Source of the DNA: Doris montereyensis
Lineage: Eukaryota; Mollusca; Gastropoda; Nudibranchia; Dorididae
Assembly (NCBI GenBank): GCA_037039925.1
Contig: JAXRKP010000265.1
Location: forward strand, 230,001-294,000
Reading direction: 5' to 3'
Length of the DNA: 64,000 bases
The notes beneath the pieces are model-generated. The model ran no database searches. It worked only from the letters and a program-made list of their open reading frames with translations, and was not told where the DNA came from. Every line of letters starts with the position of its first letter. Within the stretch, counting starts at the first letter, position 1. The position numbers were made by a program, and so were the translations under genes. Positions 60,032 to 64,000 of this stretch are shown piece by piece.

Positions 60032-62004
60032 CTTACTTAAATAATGTCAATTGATTCCCAAAAGCACCGCTTGCTGCTGACCATAAGTTTTACCGATTTC
60101 ACTGGAATAAATGTTGAATTTCCATTAAGTAGGAATTAGGACTGTTTAGGAATAGTGTTCATGCGACGCCGAATGTGTGATGTCATAGGGCTGTATCAAC
60201 TAATATTTCCAGTGACATTACCATAGGGATTTGTCACACATAATGACTAATTTCATTTTCGAAACGAGCGACCTTGCATTAGGCTAATATTAGAAGAATA
60301 GAGCAGAATTTGACTTTTCCTCAATCTCTCTCTCTTTACTTACCTACTTATTTTATTAACTTGAAAAATGCGTACTGTAATTCATAAATGCTAACTTATG
60401 AGGTCTACTCGTATGAGTCATTTATAATTTTGTATCATGTATTTTAATTCCATGTTTAACATACATAAACACTTTTTACTTTAGAGTTAGAGGCGTAGCA
60501 AATCCGTAGTGTGAGTTTGTAATCACGACACTGGTTAACTTCGTCGTTTTCCCTCCACAGCATGCTGTTAGTGTTAGGAAAGATACCTCTCTACTTACCT
60601 CACGTGTGAATGAGTAGCCAATTGAAGGTAAAGAAATATCTTGTCAGTGTCAGTGTTTGTACGAAGCGCCTAACTAACATTAACATGCTGCTGTACGGGA
60701 GTTGAGAAGCTCTTTGAGTGAAATGGTCTGCCGGGGGATACATTATTTTTATAATGTAGAGTCAGTGTGCCTGCACTGTATACATTTTTTTCCTAGACTG
60801 GTACATGTATATATATATATATCTGTTGTAGGTTTACTTCTGATTTATTTAGTTGTATTATTTTAAATTTCAAGTTTAGTAGTGTAGTTTTATTTTCTAT
60901 CCTTTTCTATTTTTCCTCAGTAATCTCATTTGCAATCATTAAGTGATGTACTACAGTACTAGATTAGATAGGCCTATTTCAGTTCCTTTGTTAACAAAGA
61001 TTAATTCTCAATGCCCGTACATCCGACCCAATATTGCTAAAAAGTTAAAAATATAAAAAGCAGTGTATCCCAGGGATCTGTTTTGGGCTTGACTTTAATT
61101 TCCCTCTATTTGGTCCCTCACCACAATAACTGAGAGTAGTGAAAGTCACAAGTTTAATTATCACTATTTAGTCATGCAGATAATTCTGAGAAAATCCATT
61201 GACCCTATGAAATGCCCAGAATTAGTTGATTCCCTTAAAAATTGCATGCTTGCTGTTTGTGAACGGATGTCTGCAAATAAACATAACATATAACAATAAC
61301 AATGATAAAACAGATTATAGATAATTGGAACAAATCCATTGTCCAAAAGACGAATATGAAATAAGTAAATGTCTGTGGCCGTGAATTAGATATAAGGACC
61401 TAGGAGAGGAGTAATCATTGACTCGAATGTTACTATGTCCTAGCAAATAGCGTCATATCCAATTTGTTCAAAATTTGGTTTTTAGAATTACGATGTGAAG
61501 CGCAGCGAGACAGTTATTTCAGTTAGCCAGAAGGCTTGATCCCTCTTTTGACATATCACTTATTATTTTGATATGATATGTATGCAATTGTGTTTGTGTG
61601 TCTATCCAATCTGTAGTAAAGTAGAATGGTTCGTTTATTGCTTGAAGTAGTTGAAGAGCTAAAGAAAAATTGTCAACCTGTCTGAAAACACGGTAATGCC
61701 AAGTGAAGACGATGTACATCATGTAGCAAAATCAACCAACATCGCACGTCAAGAACGAAGCGATAAGGGATGGAGTGGGTAAGGTAACGAAGTAACGGTG
61801 TGTACTAATCAACCTCAACCATCCTGTCCAGATGCATGCATCATGCATCAATGCATGATTGCATGGCATCGCTAAATGCCCGGCCAACATGATCTATGCG
61901 ACACCCCCTTCCTTTCCTTTCCACCCTCTCTCTGCATATATTGCTGGTACGTTCAGATTGATGTTCTGTGGGCCAAGTGAGTTTTTTTGTTTTTGTTTTG
62001 AAAA
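60032..62004. other. No gene recognised
   Basis: AT-rich sequence with a short TA run near 60808. A CCTCCACAG acceptor-like site at 60551-60561 could belong to the candidate gene at 59674, but no frame extends it. Confidence 0.45.
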
Positions 62005-62133
62005 CTTGAAATAAATGAAAAAAAAAGTTTATCTGTGGAATGATGCCAGTCAAACCAAAACTGGATCACGTTGGAGCCGAGGTCGCTCATTTAAAAAACC
62101 TTGTTGAACTTTGAACCTAATCAGGGATTTTTA
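62005..62133. repeat. Left arm of a ~130-bp inverted repeat
   Basis: Matches the reverse complement of 62962-63091, including CTGTGGAATGATGCCAGTCA, GAGGTCGCTCATTT and CCTAATCAGGGATT. Confidence 0.9.
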
Positions 62134-62261
62134 ATGACCTCGTTGGATCCGAGGTGTTGTTGAATTTCAGCTCATTTAAGTTGAGGTTTACTGTACAGAC
62201 TGTACTAATATTACAGTGTTATGTTAGCCACAACATGCAATATAAATAACATTCCTACTAT

Positions 62262-62325
62262 GGGGTCGATTAGGATCATCAGTGGTAGGTTAAGGGGCAG
62301 AGTAAGCGTTAAGACAACTTTCATT

Positions 62326-62424
<99 letters not shown>

Positions 62425-62440
62425 CAATATTTTAAAAAGT
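62262..62440. repeat. GGGGTCGATTAGG block plus (TA)n, copy 1
   Basis: About 70 bp (ATCAGTGGTAGGTTAAGGG, AGCGTTAAGACAACTTT) is followed by about 90 bp of TA. Copy 2 is at 62790-62955. Confidence 0.92.
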
Positions 62441-62641
62441 ACATAATATATTAATATTCATAACTAGCCTATAATTTTAATAATAATAATAAAAAGACAA
62501 CACAAAAATGGGAGACAGAAAACACTAAAAACTAAACAATACACACAGACAGTGGACAGAAGAAAAACCTCAACAAGAATTTATTTTAAAAGTAATTGAT
62601 TGAAGTATATGCCATTCATTATATACTCTAGCAAAAAAACG

Positions 62642-62783
62642 CAACCTGTATCATTTATGCCTTGCCAAGGAACACAAAGCTAAAAATTGTTACATACATG
62701 TAGGCCTACTTTTGTTCAAAAGTAACACGTCAGTGACAGCAAATGGTTTCAAGGCATAATTTTTAACATGAAATGATCAATTT
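62642..62783. repeat. ~142-bp direct repeat, copy 1
   Basis: Begins CAACCTGTATCATTTATGCC and ends near ATGATCAATTT. It is almost identical to 63094-63236. Confidence 0.93.
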
Positions 62784-62789
62784 ATTATT

Positions 62790-62956
<167 letters not shown>

Positions 62957-62961
62957 AAGAT

Positions 62962-63091
62962 ATTAATAATCCCTGATTAGGTTCAAAGTTAAACAAGGTT
63001 TTTAAATGAGCGACCTCGGCTCCAACATGATCCAGTTTTGGTTTGACTGGCATCATTCCACAGAGGAACTTTTTTCCCCATTTATTTCAAG
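62962..63091. repeat. Right arm of the ~130-bp inverted repeat
   Basis: Inverse of 62005-62133. It abuts the second direct-repeat copy within about 3 bp. Confidence 0.9.
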
Positions 63092-63093
63092 CC

Positions 63094-63236
63094 CAACCTG
63101 TATCATTTATGCCTTGCCAAGGAACACAAAGATAAAAATTGTTACATACATGTAGGCCTACTTTTGTTCAAAAGTAACACGTCAGTGACAGCAAATGGTT
63201 TCAAGGCATAATTTTTAAAAAGAAATGATCAATTTT
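63094..63236. repeat. ~142-bp direct repeat, copy 2
   Basis: Near-identical to 62642-62783 at a spacing of 452 bp. Confidence 0.93.
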
Positions 63237-64000
63237 TAAGTTTTATTATACATCTTTGAAATTGTAACCAATATTAATTTTTCTTCCATTTGGTGGATAT
63301 CTCCTTATTTTAATTGATTGTAATGGAAAATATGGGCTTTTAAAAACATGAACCTAGAAATTATAAGTTGCAAAAACATATAATCTGTCGAACTAATAAG
63401 TCTTGGTCTCCATCTAGATCTATATGTCATGTAGAGAATGTTATTGCTAGATCTTGCTAGATCTAGATCTCATACATGTCCCAAAAAACCCATCCCACAA
63501 CATTAAAAAACACACAAAAAAACCTGGCTTGTCAGACCGGTATGACATGACAAATGCAATTTAAATCCACATGAATATCTAGATTTATCAAAGGAAAAGG
63601 GGCAAGTGGGTGGAAATGGTGGAATCATTCGTTATAATATAAATGAGATTGGTAGATCAAGATCAAAAATCTATTCTTTCTTGAATTGTAATCATCAGCT
63701 ATTTTAATACATCTGCTTTGCATTTCAAACTAAAGATCAATCAATGTACAAAATGAATTTCTGAGACAGAGTAGAGCACCAAGTAATTTTTGTAGAACCC
63801 AAAGTTTGCTATTTTTAAAGTTGACATTGTTTTATTTAAACTACACATTAAACAATACAATGCATGAGATTATCCATTCATAAAACCTAATGTGTAAACA
63901 TACCAATCGGAACAGCAGTAAATTATATGTACCTTTATTTCCATATATGGCTTACTTTAACTGTTAATTCAGCTCTTAAAAGAGAAACAAGTTGAAATAA
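63237..64000. other. No gene recognised
   Basis: AT-rich sequence with another small TCTAGATC group near 63415-63470. Nothing coding is seen up to the window edge. Confidence 0.5.

Overview
This is animal nuclear DNA, probably from a mollusc or another lophotrochozoan. The organism call is inferred from several things: AT-rich sequence, kilobase-scale GT-AG introns, many short dispersed repeats, very long TC/GA/TA microsatellites, frequent TCTAGATC palindromes, and remnants of PIF/Harbinger, non-LTR and SINE elements. No gene names the species.

The one gene recognised with confidence is a TNRC6/GW182 homologue (gawky family), the Argonaute-binding scaffold of microRNA silencing. It is on the + strand, with coding exons from 17225 to 32396. 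The exons encode a GW-rich N-terminal half, a UBA-like domain, a glutamine-rich middle region, a conserved PEF-PGKPWxGL segment and a C-terminal RRM. The large GW-rich exon (19673-21418) needs about six frame changes to read through, while every other exon is clean. Its splice acceptor sits at the end of a 52-bp triplication. About 14.8 kb without detectable genes or recognised transposons follows the stop codon and ends at an AATAAA near 47230. I interpret this as an exceptionally long 3' UTR.

Left flank (1-17200): a minus-strand gene start runs off the left edge (1-94). A small three-exon minus-strand gene of about 97 residues lies at 9035-10113. Between them are MITE-like elements, a repeat with a nested insertion whose empty counterpart lies in a TNRC6 intron, and a satellite of about 187 bp. 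Three short AG/GT-bounded segments may be TNRC6 5' UTR exons.

Right flank (47250-64000): this is a transposon nest. A 661-bp Harbinger MITE has near-perfect ends, a TAA target duplication and a fragment of a MADF-like protein. Next is a degenerate Harbinger transposase whose two halves are separated by a 9.1-kb intron-like gap. That gap holds a foldback element, giant TC/GA microsatellites, a hammerhead-like RNA motif, a ruined 'GQNRN-motif' (DUF7869-like) element, a 5'-truncated non-LTR retrotransposon and a MITE. At 59674-60031 two plausible first exons of an unidentified + strand gene appear. The last 2 kb holds a complex inverted and direct duplication around two TA microsatellites.

Most of the remaining sequence is intron or intergenic DNA in which I see no gene.
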